64,000 nucleotides of DNA from Cyclobacteriaceae bacterium (GCA_028281285.1 JANQKF010000032.1:96561-160560); one strand, 5' to 3'. Numbered from the stretch's first letter, positions 55,397 to 64,000 are shown. Translations and numbers: made by a program. Notes: generated by a model from the sequence alone, not told the origin.

Positions 55397-57094
55397 ATGA
55401 AAAAGTCACTTTCAATTCTATTGGGACTAATCCTCCTGACTATTTGTTCTATTTCCTATTCTCAGACTGAGGATCCAATGAATCCTCGTTGGGATAAATA
55501 CCATTCCACAAAAGACGCATATGCTCTCCTAGAAGGATGGAACAAGGCTTTTCCAAATCTCACCAACCTTTATTCTATCGGAAAAACCTTGAAAGGCACG
55601 GAACTCATGGTGCTAGAGATTTCGAATAAGGCCACAGGTGCACCAGATACCAAACCGGGTTACTATTATGATGGCAATATTCATTCGGGAGAATTGACAA
55701 GTGCGGAGGTGGCACTGCATTATGCCTGGCACCTTCTTTCAAACTATGATAAGAGCGACAGAATAAAGAAACTGATCGATACCCGAGTAATCTATATCCG
55801 TCCCAAATTCAACCCTGACGGAGCAGATTTGGCACTTCTAACTCCTACAATTCTTCGTAGCACCCCTCGACCTTACGATTCCGATTTTGATGGGCTATTG
55901 GACGAAGACCCGGGTAATGATCTTAATGGTGACGGAATCATCACCCAAATGCGGGTTAAAAACCCAAATGGCAAGTTCAAGGTCAGTTCCAGAGACCCCA
56001 GGGTAATGGAAGACCGTGAACTTGGTGAAACTGGTGGCACCTACTATGATATTTATGGAGAAGGTATTGACGATGATAAGGACGGGAAAATTAATGAAGA
56101 TGGTACAGGTGGAATAGATATGAACCGGAATTTTCCACGCAATTGGGGACTTGAGATTGAGCAATTGGGTGCAGGGCCTTATCCCCTTTCCGAGCCTGAA
56201 ACCGCGGCTACCATCAAATTTATCAATTCGAAGAGGCATATAGGTGGAGTCTTTCATGGTCATACTTCCGGAGGCTTCCTATTCAGGCTCCCCTCTACCA
56301 CAAACTGGGACAATTACAACATGCACGATCAGCAACTTATCATGGAACTCTCCAATATGTATACCACTACAACTGGTCAGCGTGTAATTCCTAGCTACAG
56401 CAATCCTCGATTACACCGTCATGGTACTTTGATCAGCTGGTCTTATTGGGATTTTGGCGTAGTGGCCTATGTCCCTGAATTCTGGGGCGGGTTTGTACAA
56501 GATTATGACGGTGATGGCCGAGTAACTGAGTACGATCGATTGACATGGAACGATCGCGAATTGAATGGAGATGGCTTTGTCAATTGGACAACCGTAAGTC
56601 ATCCAGATTTTGGTGAAGTAGAAGTGGGTGGTTGGAATAGAAAGTTCACTTTTCAAAATCCTCCTCCGAAGATGTTGAAAGGTGAAATTGAGAAATATGT
56701 TGAATGGATGTTGTATCTGGCAGAGACAACACCTCACATGGCGATCAATTCGACTGACCTCCAGGTAGTAGAAAAGAATAAGGTGGTTAATCTGACCGCT
56801 GAAATACAGAATGTTGGGTATTTGCCAACGAATATTACTCAGAGATCTATTGATATGCGCCTGTATCATCCTGTCAGAGCCATAATTGAGCTTAGTAATG
56901 CAGAGCTCATCTCAGGTAAGCACCGTACTGATTTGGGACATATCCCTGGTTCTCGCGAAAGCAGTGATTCGGGAGTAGAAAGCAAAAGACATCTCTCCTA
57001 TGCCATTAAAATCACAGGCCGAAATGCGACTGCAAAACTGGTTATCCACTCTGAAAAAGGTGGGATTGTGGAACGAGAAATAAGATTGAACTGA
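55397..57094 (+). CDS. Exported M14-family metallocarboxypeptidase with calcium-type repeats
   Basis: A signal peptide starts at ATG 55397 (SLSILLGLILLTICSISYS); an in-frame TTG at 55361 is less likely. The M14 zinc ligands are in NIHSGELTS (His and Glu near 96-99) and GVFHGH (His near 286), and the catalytic Glu is in VPEFWGG (near 358). Inserted in the catalytic domain are several D-x-D-x-D-G-type acidic loops (DSDFDGLLDEDPGND, DDDKDGKINEDGTG, DYDGDGRVTEYD), like thrombospondin-type-3 or EF-hand calcium sites. A beta-rich C-terminal domain ends at residue 565. It is probably calcium-stabilised, suiting seawater or an extracellular site (inference). Confidence 0.9.
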   Translation: MKKSLSILLGLILLTICSISYSQTEDPMNPRWDKYHSTKDAYALLEGWNKAFPNLTNLYSIGKTLKGTELMVLEISNKATGAPDTKPGYYYDGNIHSGELTSAEVALHYAWHLLSNYDKSDRIKKLIDTRVIYIRPKFNPDGADLALLTPTILRSTPRPYDSDFDGLLDEDPGNDLNGDGIITQMRVKNPNGKFKVSSRDPRVMEDRELGETGGTYYDIYGEGIDDDKDGKINEDGTGGIDMNRNFPRNWGLEIEQLGAGPYPLSEPETAATIKFINSKRHIGGVFHGHTSGGFLFRLPSTTNWDNYNMHDQQLIMELSNMYTTTTGQRVIPSYSNPRLHRHGTLISWSYWDFGVVAYVPEFWGGFVQDYDGDGRVTEYDRLTWNDRELNGDGFVNWTTVSHPDFGEVEVGGWNRKFTFQNPPPKMLKGEIEKYVEWMLYLAETTPHMAINSTDLQVVEKNKVVNLTAEIQNVGYLPTNITQRSIDMRLYHPVRAIIELSNAELISGKHRTDLGHIPGSRESSDSGVESKRHLSYAIKITGRNATAKLVIHSEKGGIVEREIRLN

Positions 57095-57125
57095 TAATCG
57101 CAGGTAACAAAGTCAAAAAACTTCG

Positions 57126-57281
57126 TTATAGAACCATCCAGAGAAGCAAAAGTGCAATGAGAAGAATGGCTACCACAGTAGTCAACTTAGATTGGGCCGG
57201 AAACTCATACTGACAAATAGGGCAAGTTTTCTCTTTCGAGTTGATTTCCATTGCGCAGGATGGGCATTCTTTGGTTTTCAC
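57126..57281 (-). CDS. 51-residue zinc-ribbon membrane protein
   Basis: A short reading frame from GTG 57281 encodes a zinc ribbon, with Cys pairs in KECPSCAMEI and KTCPICQYEF (CxxC-12-CxxC), followed after a short linker by one hydrophobic helix (TTVVAILLIALLLLWMVL) that ends the protein. The coherent double CxxC plus terminal helix layout makes a real gene likely despite its size. It is oriented with the ribbon presumably cytoplasmic. It is divergent from the lipoprotein gene, with 41 bases between starts, and convergent with the M14 gene. The role is unknown; similar small ribbon-helix proteins occur in Bacteroidota as hypotheticals. Confidence 0.72.
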   Translation of the reverse strand: MKTKECPSCAMEINSKEKTCPICQYEFPAQSKLTTVVAILLIALLLLWMVL

Positions 57282-57322
57282 ATTCGAACTTTGTTGAAAG
57301 TAAGTATTTCGTAATTAATACC

Positions 57323-58105
57323 ATGTTGCTTAGAAAGCTTTTTCCTTTTGTCTTCCTGGTGCTACTCTCTGCCTGCAGTGAAGATGATAATCCGACACCT
57401 GTTAATGTCGAATATCTCTTCTCCTTAGCTGAGGTTTATGACCTTTCAAATCAACTGGCACCTCCCACATTGGAAATACAGATTGAGACGATCGAAGAAT
57501 TTCCTTGTATCAATTATGAAATAGACGTCAATGTTGAACAGCAAAGCGGGATACTGACAATCAATATTCTCGGTATCATTGAGTCTAATGCTTGTCTCAC
57601 GGCAATTGGACCAGCAACACGAAGAATCTCAATCAGCGAAACTCTGAATGAGATTGTGGTTAGAAAAGATGGAGTTGAAGATCGATTTTCAGTGAACATT
57701 ACAGAAGAGTCGATGACCGTGGCTCCAATAGTTTCCTCATTTATTGACAATGAGTTTAACGTGACATTCAGGTATCCGGAACGCTCCTTTGAATGCGTTT
57801 GTGGAACTACCATAGCTGAAGCACTTCTGTGTGAAGAGTTCAGGGATGAGTTGCTATTGGCGGTGCCAACATTGGAAGAATTCAACTTTGGTGCGGGCAA
57901 AATCCCCTATACCACCGGTTCGAGTGGTCATGAAGCAGATACACCCACCACATATTATCGCTACAATTCGGAAAATGATTTTGACTTGGCCGGCCAGTTT
58001 CTGGAAACATTCACAATGGAAAGGATTGGCGAAAAAGACGGAATCACGATTCGTTTGACCAATTGGCTGAACAAGAGTTTCAGAAGCTGGCAACTAGGTG
58101 GATAA
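57323..58105 (+). CDS. Lipoprotein of unknown function
   Basis: Lipoprotein signal MLLRKLFPFVFLVLLSAC with Cys 18 followed by SEDDNP, an acidic stretch after the lipid-anchored Cys of the kind often seen on exported Bacteroidota lipoproteins. ATG 57323 was chosen because the longer frame from 57251 would bury the signal peptide. The 260-residue protein is beta-rich, with two Cys in FECVCGTTIAEALLCEEF that may form a disulfide. I recognise no family. A weak hairpin (GCCC..GGGC) follows at about 58109-58132. Confidence 0.7.
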   Translation: MLLRKLFPFVFLVLLSACSEDDNPTPVNVEYLFSLAEVYDLSNQLAPPTLEIQIETIEEFPCINYEIDVNVEQQSGILTINILGIIESNACLTAIGPATRRISISETLNEIVVRKDGVEDRFSVNITEESMTVAPIVSSFIDNEFNVTFRYPERSFECVCGTTIAEALLCEEFRDELLLAVPTLEEFNFGAGKIPYTTGSSGHEADTPTTYYRYNSENDFDLAGQFLETFTMERIGEKDGITIRLTNWLNKSFRSWQLGG

Positions 58106-58154
58106 CAAAGCCCCAACTTTGAAGTCAGGGCCTAAACTTTTTCAACTATGATGC

Positions 58155-60590
58155 TTATTCGTACCGTAATGCCTTCACCGGATTGGCAATCGCTGTCTTG
58201 ATAGAATGCCAGCTCACCGTGAGAAAAGCGATTACCACGGTAATCACTCCCGCCATTACGAACATGTCCCACTCCATATCGATATGGTAGGCAAAGCTAG
58301 ACAGCCATTCTTTTCCACCATAGTATGCCAAGGGTGAGGCAATAATGAAGGAGACGAGCACCAAAGCCGAAAAGCCTCTGGAAAGAATGAAGATGATATT
58401 GGGAACGGGTGCACCCAATACTTTACGCACCCCTATTTCCTTCGTTCTTCGCTGCGTAGCCATATAAGCCAATCCGAAAAGTCCAAGACAGGAAATTGAA
58501 ATGGCAATTAATGACGCAGTGACCAACATGCTTCTCCAACGCATTTGATTTCCATACTGGTCAGCGTTTCTCTCTTCAAGCAAAAAGTATTCGAATGGCT
58601 CAACGGGATTAAGTTTCTCCCAAGTGGATTGAACTGCTGCTAGTGTTTCCGTCAAGGTTCCTTCCTCGAACTTGACGTAAATCTCCCCGATAGGTTGAGT
58701 CAGGTTCAGGTTAATTATGATCGGATCAATCTCATTTTCAAGTGATTGAAAGTTGTAGTCTTTTACCAATCCAATCACCGAATTACTACCGAACGTTCTG
58801 CCAATCACTGAATCGCCCCAATTCATTTTCTTAGCAAATTGTTCATTAACCAGCATATATTGGCGTTCTGTTTCTCCTTTTTCAATATCAAAACCTCTTC
58901 CTTCAAGTACCTCCATATTCATTGCCTTGATAAAGTCATGATCAACCCTTTCCATAAATGTTCTGACCTGTTGATTCTCACCAGTCTCCTGGTTCACGCT
59001 CATCATCATCATCATCATCAGACCAGTACTTTTGCCAGTGACATATTCAACGCTCGGAATCTGGGCTAATTCATTTTTCATGAGGTTCATCATGCGTTCT
59101 CCGGGTCCCATCACCGGTTCTCCCTGTCCCTGACCACCATTCCCTCTCGGCTCATTGTAATTCAGGGTGATGCCCAATAGGTTTTTGTCATCATAGCCCT
59201 TGTCCTTATTGATCATATAGGTGATTTGTCTATTCATGGTAAGCACTCCTATGATCAGGAAGGCTGCAATCGTGAATTGAAATACTACAAGCACTTTTTG
59301 CATCCAGTTCTTACCTCCTACGCTACCGACATTCCCTTTTAGTGCTCCAACGGTGTTGAATCTGGAAATCATTAAAGCAGGATATATTCCAGCAACAAAA
59401 GCAGCAAAAATGACTACAATGAATGCGACAATAATGTATATCGGATCATCAATTATGGCTACACTGAACTCCTTTTCCGTCACTCGCTCAAAAGTAGGAA
59501 GAACCAATTGAGCAATTAATAAACCAAGAACAAATGCGATAACACTTACAAACAATGCCTCACTTAGGAATTGGCTGACTAACTGTTTCCTCAATGCACC
59601 TACTACCTTTCTCACCCCTATTTCCTTGGCTCTAGGCAAAGCCCTGGCAACCGATAAATTGGTAAAATTGATACATGCCAACATGAGAATTACAAAGGCA
59701 ATTCCACCCAACAGTATTGAATAGATTTTATTGCTGGCTTCGCGCATACCCGAACCATTTGTGATCGTAGCATCATAGTGAACCTCCTTCATCGGCTGAA
59801 GCTCATATTCCAACATAGACGCAATTGGGCCATTCATTTTTGACTTTCTTACCGTGTTCATTCTAGATGCCAGACTGTCCAATCGTTGCCCCGGTGTGGT
59901 CACCACGAACGTCTGAAACCCTATCTCCAATTGCCTCCAATCCTCAGCGTTATTGCTTTGACGATTATTTGCAGTCAAAAAGACCTGGAACGGCAACAAG
60001 ACATTGAAATCCAGGGTAGAATTACTCGGCACATCTTTTAAAATACTGGTTACCGTGAACGCTTTCCAGTCATCATTGATCTTGACCTCAAGACTTTCTC
60101 CGACTGCATTTTCTTTACCAAAGTATTTGATTGCAGCCTCTTTGGTCATAGCAATTTCAGAAGGTTGCCTTAACGTAGTTACCCCGTCTCCGAAGGCATT
60201 AGGGAAGTTGAATATCTCCAGAAATTCAGGCTCTGCATAAAAGGCACTGCCCTCGTCATATTCCTTGTCTCCAATTCTCAGTTCAAGTGCACTGAACCTG
60301 AACCTCGTCTGATTTACCACCTCAGGCATCTCATCAAGCATAGTCGGGCCCGTAGGCAGTCCTACCGCGTTAAACACCTGCTTATTGTCATTCATCGTTA
60401 GTGCACTTTGCATTCTGTAAATGTTCTCGACATTCTTATGAAAGCGATCAAACGTGAGTTCATCCTTTACATAAAGGATGATTAAAAGACAACAGGAAAT
60501 ACCTAGTGCTAGTCCTGTGATGTTAATAAAGGAATACCCTTTGTGCTTGATCAGGTTCCGGATTGCTGTTTTGAAATAATTCTTAATCAT
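58155..60590 (-). CDS. MacB/FtsX-type permease with methionine-rich insert
   Basis: An 811-residue permease without prefix. TM1 is SFINITGLALGISCCLLIILYV. The loops are AKEIGVRKVVGAL near 327 and KEIGVRKVLGAP near 720, with end NPVKALRYE. The second periplasmic domain differs from all its paralogues here by a Gly/Gln- and Met-rich insert: NGGQGQGEPVMGPGERMMNL followed by six consecutive Met near residues 525-530. Methionine clusters in periplasmic domains sometimes bind soft metals such as Cu(I) or Ag(I), which is only a suggestion here. The upstream 111 bases show no palindrome or TGGTAT box. Confidence 0.9.
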   Translation of the reverse strand: MIKNYFKTAIRNLIKHKGYSFINITGLALGISCCLLIILYVKDELTFDRFHKNVENIYRMQSALTMNDNKQVFNAVGLPTGPTMLDEMPEVVNQTRFRFSALELRIGDKEYDEGSAFYAEPEFLEIFNFPNAFGDGVTTLRQPSEIAMTKEAAIKYFGKENAVGESLEVKINDDWKAFTVTSILKDVPSNSTLDFNVLLPFQVFLTANNRQSNNAEDWRQLEIGFQTFVVTTPGQRLDSLASRMNTVRKSKMNGPIASMLEYELQPMKEVHYDATITNGSGMREASNKIYSILLGGIAFVILMLACINFTNLSVARALPRAKEIGVRKVVGALRKQLVSQFLSEALFVSVIAFVLGLLIAQLVLPTFERVTEKEFSVAIIDDPIYIIVAFIVVIFAAFVAGIYPALMISRFNTVGALKGNVGSVGGKNWMQKVLVVFQFTIAAFLIIGVLTMNRQITYMINKDKGYDDKNLLGITLNYNEPRGNGGQGQGEPVMGPGERMMNLMKNELAQIPSVEYVTGKSTGLMMMMMMSVNQETGENQQVRTFMERVDHDFIKAMNMEVLEGRGFDIEKGETERQYMLVNEQFAKKMNWGDSVIGRTFGSNSVIGLVKDYNFQSLENEIDPIIINLNLTQPIGEIYVKFEEGTLTETLAAVQSTWEKLNPVEPFEYFLLEERNADQYGNQMRWRSMLVTASLIAISISCLGLFGLAYMATQRRTKEIGVRKVLGAPVPNIIFILSRGFSALVLVSFIIASPLAYYGGKEWLSSFAYHIDMEWDMFVMAGVITVVIAFLTVSWHSIKTAIANPVKALRYE
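59001..59018. repeat. (CAT)6 trinucleotide tract encoding poly-Met
   Basis: Six perfect CAT units on the plus strand read as six ATG codons in the minus-strand permease gene. Slippage would add or remove Met residues without breaking the frame. Confidence 0.9.
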
Positions 60591-60701
60591 GAGTGATGTA
60601 GAGTTTCCACAATGATACGGAGTCCTGTTAAGAGCGTGTCATAAAGAAGGTTAAACAGTGTTAAGGGTTTGTTAAAGACAGTTATTGTGCAGTGAACACA
60701 C

Positions 60702-63050
60702 TCATTCATCTTTTAATACTTCCACAGGATTAACCAAGTAGGCCCTGATTGTATGAACCGACACGGTAAATAGAATGACTATTGAAGCCGACATAACAGC
60801 GAGTACGACAATGACCAGAGGCATTTCAATTCGATATGCAAACGAACTCAACCAAATGTCCATCAAGTAGATCGCAACCGGCACAGAAATCAAAATTGCC
60901 AATAGTAACTTAAGGAGGTTAGCTGAATTGAGTTTTTTCTGAATTTCGAAAAAACCAGCTCCTAATACCTTTCTTATCCCCATTTCCTTCAACCTTCGGC
61001 TGGTTGAATATCCAGAAATCCCAAACAACCCAATAAAAGCAACAAGTGCTGCCAATCCCGCAAAAACATTAATCATTGTGGACATAATGGTCTCTTGCTC
61101 ATATTGCTGGTTAAACCTATCATCTAAGAAGAAATAGTCCGCATCAGATTTGTCGGTAACGTCCTGAAAGGTTTTCTCTACGGCAGCAATCGTACCTTTG
61201 AGGTCCTGAGACTTCAGTTTCATGATAAGGTTTCCATAGGCTCTGGAACGAACATTTCTGAACATTACTGCTTCTATTGGTTGTTTTTTCGATACGAAAT
61301 GAAAATCGTTTACCAATCCGACCACAGTGATTTTGCGCTTGCCATTCATAATTACATGACCAATGGGATCATCCGAAATTCCGAGTTTTTTAGCAGCAGT
61401 TTCATTGATCAAAACGCTGAATGTAGAGTCAGTATCTGTACTTCTCAGGTTTCTACCTTTTAGTAATTTCATCCCGAGAGTCTCCAGATAATTCTCGTCC
61501 ACGGTGAAATTGAAAAACGTGAAATCATGACCATTGAAAGATTGTGAACTACCCCATTGTGTAGGGAATGAACTGGCAAAGGAAATTCGCTCAACGTTTG
61601 GTATTTTGAGCAGTTCGTTTTGAAGCACATCCACCTTCTCTCTGACTCCTTGTGAACTTGTTCTCAAAATCATGATCTGTTCATTGTCGAACCCCAGGTT
61701 CTCATTTTGCATAAATTCCATCTGACGTTTAGCCACAAAAGCTGCACAGACTAACCCGATAAAAACAATTGTTTGAAACACGGAGACAGAATTCAAGATT
61801 CGATTTGGGGAAAACAATGTTTTTCGGATGCCTTTAAGAATACTTGCCGTTTGCATTCTTACAGATACATATGCAGGATAGAGAGATGCCAGAATTGCGA
61901 GTAAAACAACAAAAAGAAAAGCTTGAACAATAAACAATGGCTCTTCCAACAGATTAAATCCGAGAGCGCGACCAAGAAGCTCTTCCAAAGCGGGTAATGA
62001 GAATAGAACCAATAAAAAGGAAATCAGCCCACTGATTAAGACAAACACCAGGGATTCGAAAATAAATTGTCTGAATAACTCACGTCCGTTTGCTCCAATC
62101 ACTTTTCTTATACCAACTTCCTTAAATCGTTGAACCGACTGCGATAAAGACAGACTTACATAGTTGAAAACTGAACAGAGTAGAATAAAAAGTGCAACGC
62201 CAGAGAATATACCAATATATTGACGGTCAGATTTTCCATTCAGGCCGTCACTGACATCAAGCGAAAAGTGAACATCATTCAAGGATTGCAAAGACATTGT
62301 TGCATTTCCATACTGCATGTTCTGTTTATAGAGTGTGTCTATTTCTACACCCACGGCTTCTGGGTCAGCACCCTCGTGCAATTCAAAATACGCCTGATCA
62401 AAGTAGCTAATATACCAGCTACCCTCTCCGCGGCTGGATTCTGAAGTATTGAATGGTAGTAGCATTGAATAGTCTAATGACGAATTGGGAGGTACATCCT
62501 CAAAAACCCCATCAATTCGAAATACTTGATCCTTTAGTTTAAACTCAGCCTGATAGGCACCTTCTGCACTACCAAAAATCTGTTCTGCCTTTGAACGATT
62601 AATCAAGGCAGAATTCTCCGATTTGAACGAACTTTCCTTATCCCCAACGATGAAGTCAAGATCAAAAATCTCTATAAATGACAAATCCACAGACTTCGCA
62701 GGAACACTAAACAAAGAGTCTGGATTTGATAAGAGACTTATCCTTTTCGCAAAACCACCATATCTGGTAAAATTCTTTATTCTTGGAATCTTCTCGGCTG
62801 CCTTAGGCGCCAGAATCCACGTCACCCCAGCTATTTTATCAACGCCATTGTCTTTCTCGGTGGTTTTAATTACTCGATAAATCCGATCCTTGTTTGTATG
62901 GTACTGATCATATGACAGTTCATTCTGAATAAACAGGTAAATCACAAAGAAACATGACAGGCCAATACTTAAACCCACAATGTTCAAAATCGAATAGACC
63001 TTATTCCTACCTATTCGTCTGAAGGTAAATTTTAAATAGTTTGAGAGCAT
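60702..63050 (-). CDS. MacB/FtsX-type permease, shortest full-length copy
   Basis: A 782-residue permease without prefix. TM1 is SILNIVGLSIGLSCFFVIYLFI. The loops are FKEVGIRKVIGAN near 313 and KEMGIRKVLGAG near 692, with end NPVEVLKDE. The second loop is followed by FFEIQKKLNSANLL, unlike the hydrophobic S..I..L of its paralogues. It is 111 bases upstream of the methionine-rich permease and may be co-transcribed with it, although that gap is much larger than in the five-gene operon. The 219 bases upstream, shared with the divergent OmpH gene, hold no sigma-54-like or PadR-like element I can see. Confidence 0.9.
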   Translation of the reverse strand: MLSNYLKFTFRRIGRNKVYSILNIVGLSIGLSCFFVIYLFIQNELSYDQYHTNKDRIYRVIKTTEKDNGVDKIAGVTWILAPKAAEKIPRIKNFTRYGGFAKRISLLSNPDSLFSVPAKSVDLSFIEIFDLDFIVGDKESSFKSENSALINRSKAEQIFGSAEGAYQAEFKLKDQVFRIDGVFEDVPPNSSLDYSMLLPFNTSESSRGEGSWYISYFDQAYFELHEGADPEAVGVEIDTLYKQNMQYGNATMSLQSLNDVHFSLDVSDGLNGKSDRQYIGIFSGVALFILLCSVFNYVSLSLSQSVQRFKEVGIRKVIGANGRELFRQFIFESLVFVLISGLISFLLVLFSLPALEELLGRALGFNLLEEPLFIVQAFLFVVLLAILASLYPAYVSVRMQTASILKGIRKTLFSPNRILNSVSVFQTIVFIGLVCAAFVAKRQMEFMQNENLGFDNEQIMILRTSSQGVREKVDVLQNELLKIPNVERISFASSFPTQWGSSQSFNGHDFTFFNFTVDENYLETLGMKLLKGRNLRSTDTDSTFSVLINETAAKKLGISDDPIGHVIMNGKRKITVVGLVNDFHFVSKKQPIEAVMFRNVRSRAYGNLIMKLKSQDLKGTIAAVEKTFQDVTDKSDADYFFLDDRFNQQYEQETIMSTMINVFAGLAALVAFIGLFGISGYSTSRRLKEMGIRKVLGAGFFEIQKKLNSANLLKLLLAILISVPVAIYLMDIWLSSFAYRIEMPLVIVVLAVMSASIVILFTVSVHTIRAYLVNPVEVLKDE

Positions 63051-63269
63051 TTGACGTTGATTATTGGTTCATAATTGTAACAACCAGGCAAACAGCTTTA
63101 CCTACCGGGCAACCATGCAAATCCGAAAATTCTCAATGCAGAGAATACATCCTTCGGTTAAACCGCAGTTTTGGTTAAAATAAGTTAATCCTGCTCGACC
63201 TGGATCACAAATAATTTCTCCAAGCTTTTATTTTTATAACTTGCTCCACAAAGACAACTAACAACTGAC

Positions 63270-63812
63270 ATGCAACATCTTAGACGAGCAATTTCCTTAT
63301 GTTTTCTACTATTAATATTTCAGTTGCCAACACTTGCTCAAACAAAAATTGGCTATGTGAATGTGGAACTGATTATGCTCAGAATGCCAGAAATGCCTGC
63401 TGTCAATAGCACAATACAAACCTTTGAGAATCAGCTCGCTAAACAGTTGACCACAAAACAGCAATACGCTCAACAACGATTGGAAGAATATCAGAGAAAG
63501 CTGGAGGCAAATGAGTATAACACAATCACCAAAAAAGAAGCCGAAAATGAGATTCTAAGATTGGACCAGGAAATAACCAAGTTCAGTCAAGATTCCCAGC
63601 AACGCATCATGGAGAAGAGATCTCAATTGATGGACCCATTAACCACAAAATTGCAAAAAGCTATTGATGAAGCCGCTGCAGAGGGTGGTTTCACCTTTGT
63701 GCTCAATCAAACCATCAATGGAGTATCCAATGTGCTTTATGCTCCTGATAATGCGAATCTCAACCTTGTAGTTATGAAGAAATTAGGTATTCAGGTGCCT
63801 GACGGGAATTGA
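63270..63812 (+). CDS. OmpH/Skp-family periplasmic chaperone
   Basis: Signal peptide (AISLCFLLLIFQLPTLAQ) followed by TKIGYVNVELIMLRMPEMPAV, the typical OmpH start, then a long charged coiled coil (about 50-125, KQQYAQQRLEEYQRKLEA onward) and a C-terminal beta segment (GFTFVLNQTINGVSNVLYAP). 180 residues, normal for the family. Such trimeric tentacle chaperones hold unfolded outer-membrane proteins in the periplasm. It is separated from bam-type genes here. Its stop is one base from the stop of the convergent permease fragment. Confidence 0.9.
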   Translation: MQHLRRAISLCFLLLIFQLPTLAQTKIGYVNVELIMLRMPEMPAVNSTIQTFENQLAKQLTTKQQYAQQRLEEYQRKLEANEYNTITKKEAENEILRLDQEITKFSQDSQQRIMEKRSQLMDPLTTKLQKAIDEAAAEGGFTFVLNQTINGVSNVLYAPDNANLNLVVMKKLGIQVPDGN

Positions 63813-63813
63813 C

Positions 63814-64000
63814 TTACTCAGACTTCAATACGTTAGCAGGATTTATACGGCAAACCTGCAAAAACTGAAAGCCTATTGACAATAAGATCGCTATTGACAA
63901 CAAGCCAGAGACTACTAACCCATCTTTGAATGTTAGTTGGACACGAACGGCATAATTATTCAAGTAATCATTCATAAGCCAATACGCAATCGGCAATGCA
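63814..64000 (-). CDS. MacB/FtsX-type permease, C-terminal end only (runs off the window)
   Basis: The frame is open at the right edge, and the 62 codons present encode the last two membrane helices of a thirteenth permease: PIAYWLMNDYLNNYAVRVQL, then LVVSGLLSIAILLSIGF, ending NPANVLKSE. The match to the C-terminal layout of the other copies is clear, so this is a truncated view of a full gene rather than a pseudogene. Confidence 0.85.
   Translation of the reverse strand, partial: ALPIAYWLMNDYLNNYAVRVQLTFKDGLVVSGLLSIAILLSIGFQFLQVCRINPANVLKSE

Noticed and set aside
56411..56869. 152-codon minus-strand reading frame inside the M14 peptidase gene
   Set aside because: Antisense shadow of the catalytic and C-terminal domains, with no family resemblance.
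58109..58132. Hairpin after the lipoprotein gene (GCCC..ACTT-TG-AAGT..GGGC)
   Set aside because: It has an internal loop and the T-run comes 7 bases late, so it is too weak to list as a terminator.
58980..59030. CAT repeats as a possible CRISPR or structural repeat array
   Set aside because: A simple in-frame codon run within a permease gene, with no spacers and no cas genes.
60591..60701. Search for a third palindrome and TGGTAT box before the 60590 permease
   Set aside because: Neither element is present. The same search at 63051-63269 before the 63050 permease was also negative.
18654..63050. Classical MacAB-TolC drug-efflux system
   Set aside because: Only permeases are present. No ATPase, adaptor or outer-membrane factor is encoded, so an efflux label would be unsupported.

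Overview
The window looks like the chromosome of a member of the Bacteroidota, most likely a free-living Cytophagales relative. This is inferred from gene content. There is a LytTR regulator with a LytS-type kinase, a DUF5916 outer-membrane protein, lipoproteins with Bacteroidota-style lipoboxes, a membrane-anchored AraC regulator, a SigZ-like sigma factor, PadR/permease-prefix cassettes, and very many long MacB/FtsX-type permeases. No rRNA, tRNA, insertion sequence, CRISPR array or prophage was seen. No gene-free stretch exceeds 300 bases.

Bases 1-18.6 kb are ordinary mixed chromosome: the end of an M61 peptidase, a Tat-exported Gfo/Idh/MocA oxidoreductase, a cyclophilin-FKBP fusion, an M1 peptidase / VanX-like dipeptidase / TPR / HAD run, a LytTR two-component pair, a DUF5916 protein, an EamA transporter, a bestrophin-like channel, a VOC-cupin-cupin protein, a DUF3472 lipoprotein, a membrane-bound class III nucleotidyl cyclase, and a CadI-like / SigZ-like pair joined by ATGA.

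Bases 18.6-50.4 kb and 58.1-64 kb hold the main feature: 12 complete and one partial large permeases, each built as two copies of (one membrane helix, a large periplasmic domain, three membrane helices). No ABC ATPase, membrane-fusion adaptor or TolC-like gene lies in the window. They fall into three sets. (i) Four permeases (starts at 21266, 28231, 33975, 31376) carry an extra cytoplasmic N-terminal prefix of about 75-85 residues. They sit directly behind three PadR repressor genes, each of which has a symmetric operator-like element just upstream. (ii) Five prefix-less permeases form one tight operon (46484 down to 34429), and a sixth (50425) leads a second unit with a serine hydrolase. Both units have the same upstream layout: a TGCCCA/TGGGCA palindrome exactly 92.5 bp before a TGGTAT (-24-like) box, with an IHF-like site in between. 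(iii) Two further prefix-less permeases (60590, 63050) and a C-terminal fragment at the right edge show neither signal.

Next to the second palindrome, and divergent from its permease, is a NtrC-family sigma-54 activator gene overlapped by its histidine kinase gene. A third TGGTAT box precedes the activator itself. The simplest model is a sigma-54 enhancer circuit that controls its own genes and two permease operons, alongside three self-regulated PadR-permease cassettes. The rest of the window (53.4-58.1 kb, 63.3 kb) holds exported peptidases (S10, M14), a RidA protein, a 51-residue zinc-ribbon membrane protein too small for usual gene cut-offs, a lipoprotein of unknown function and an OmpH/Skp chaperone.
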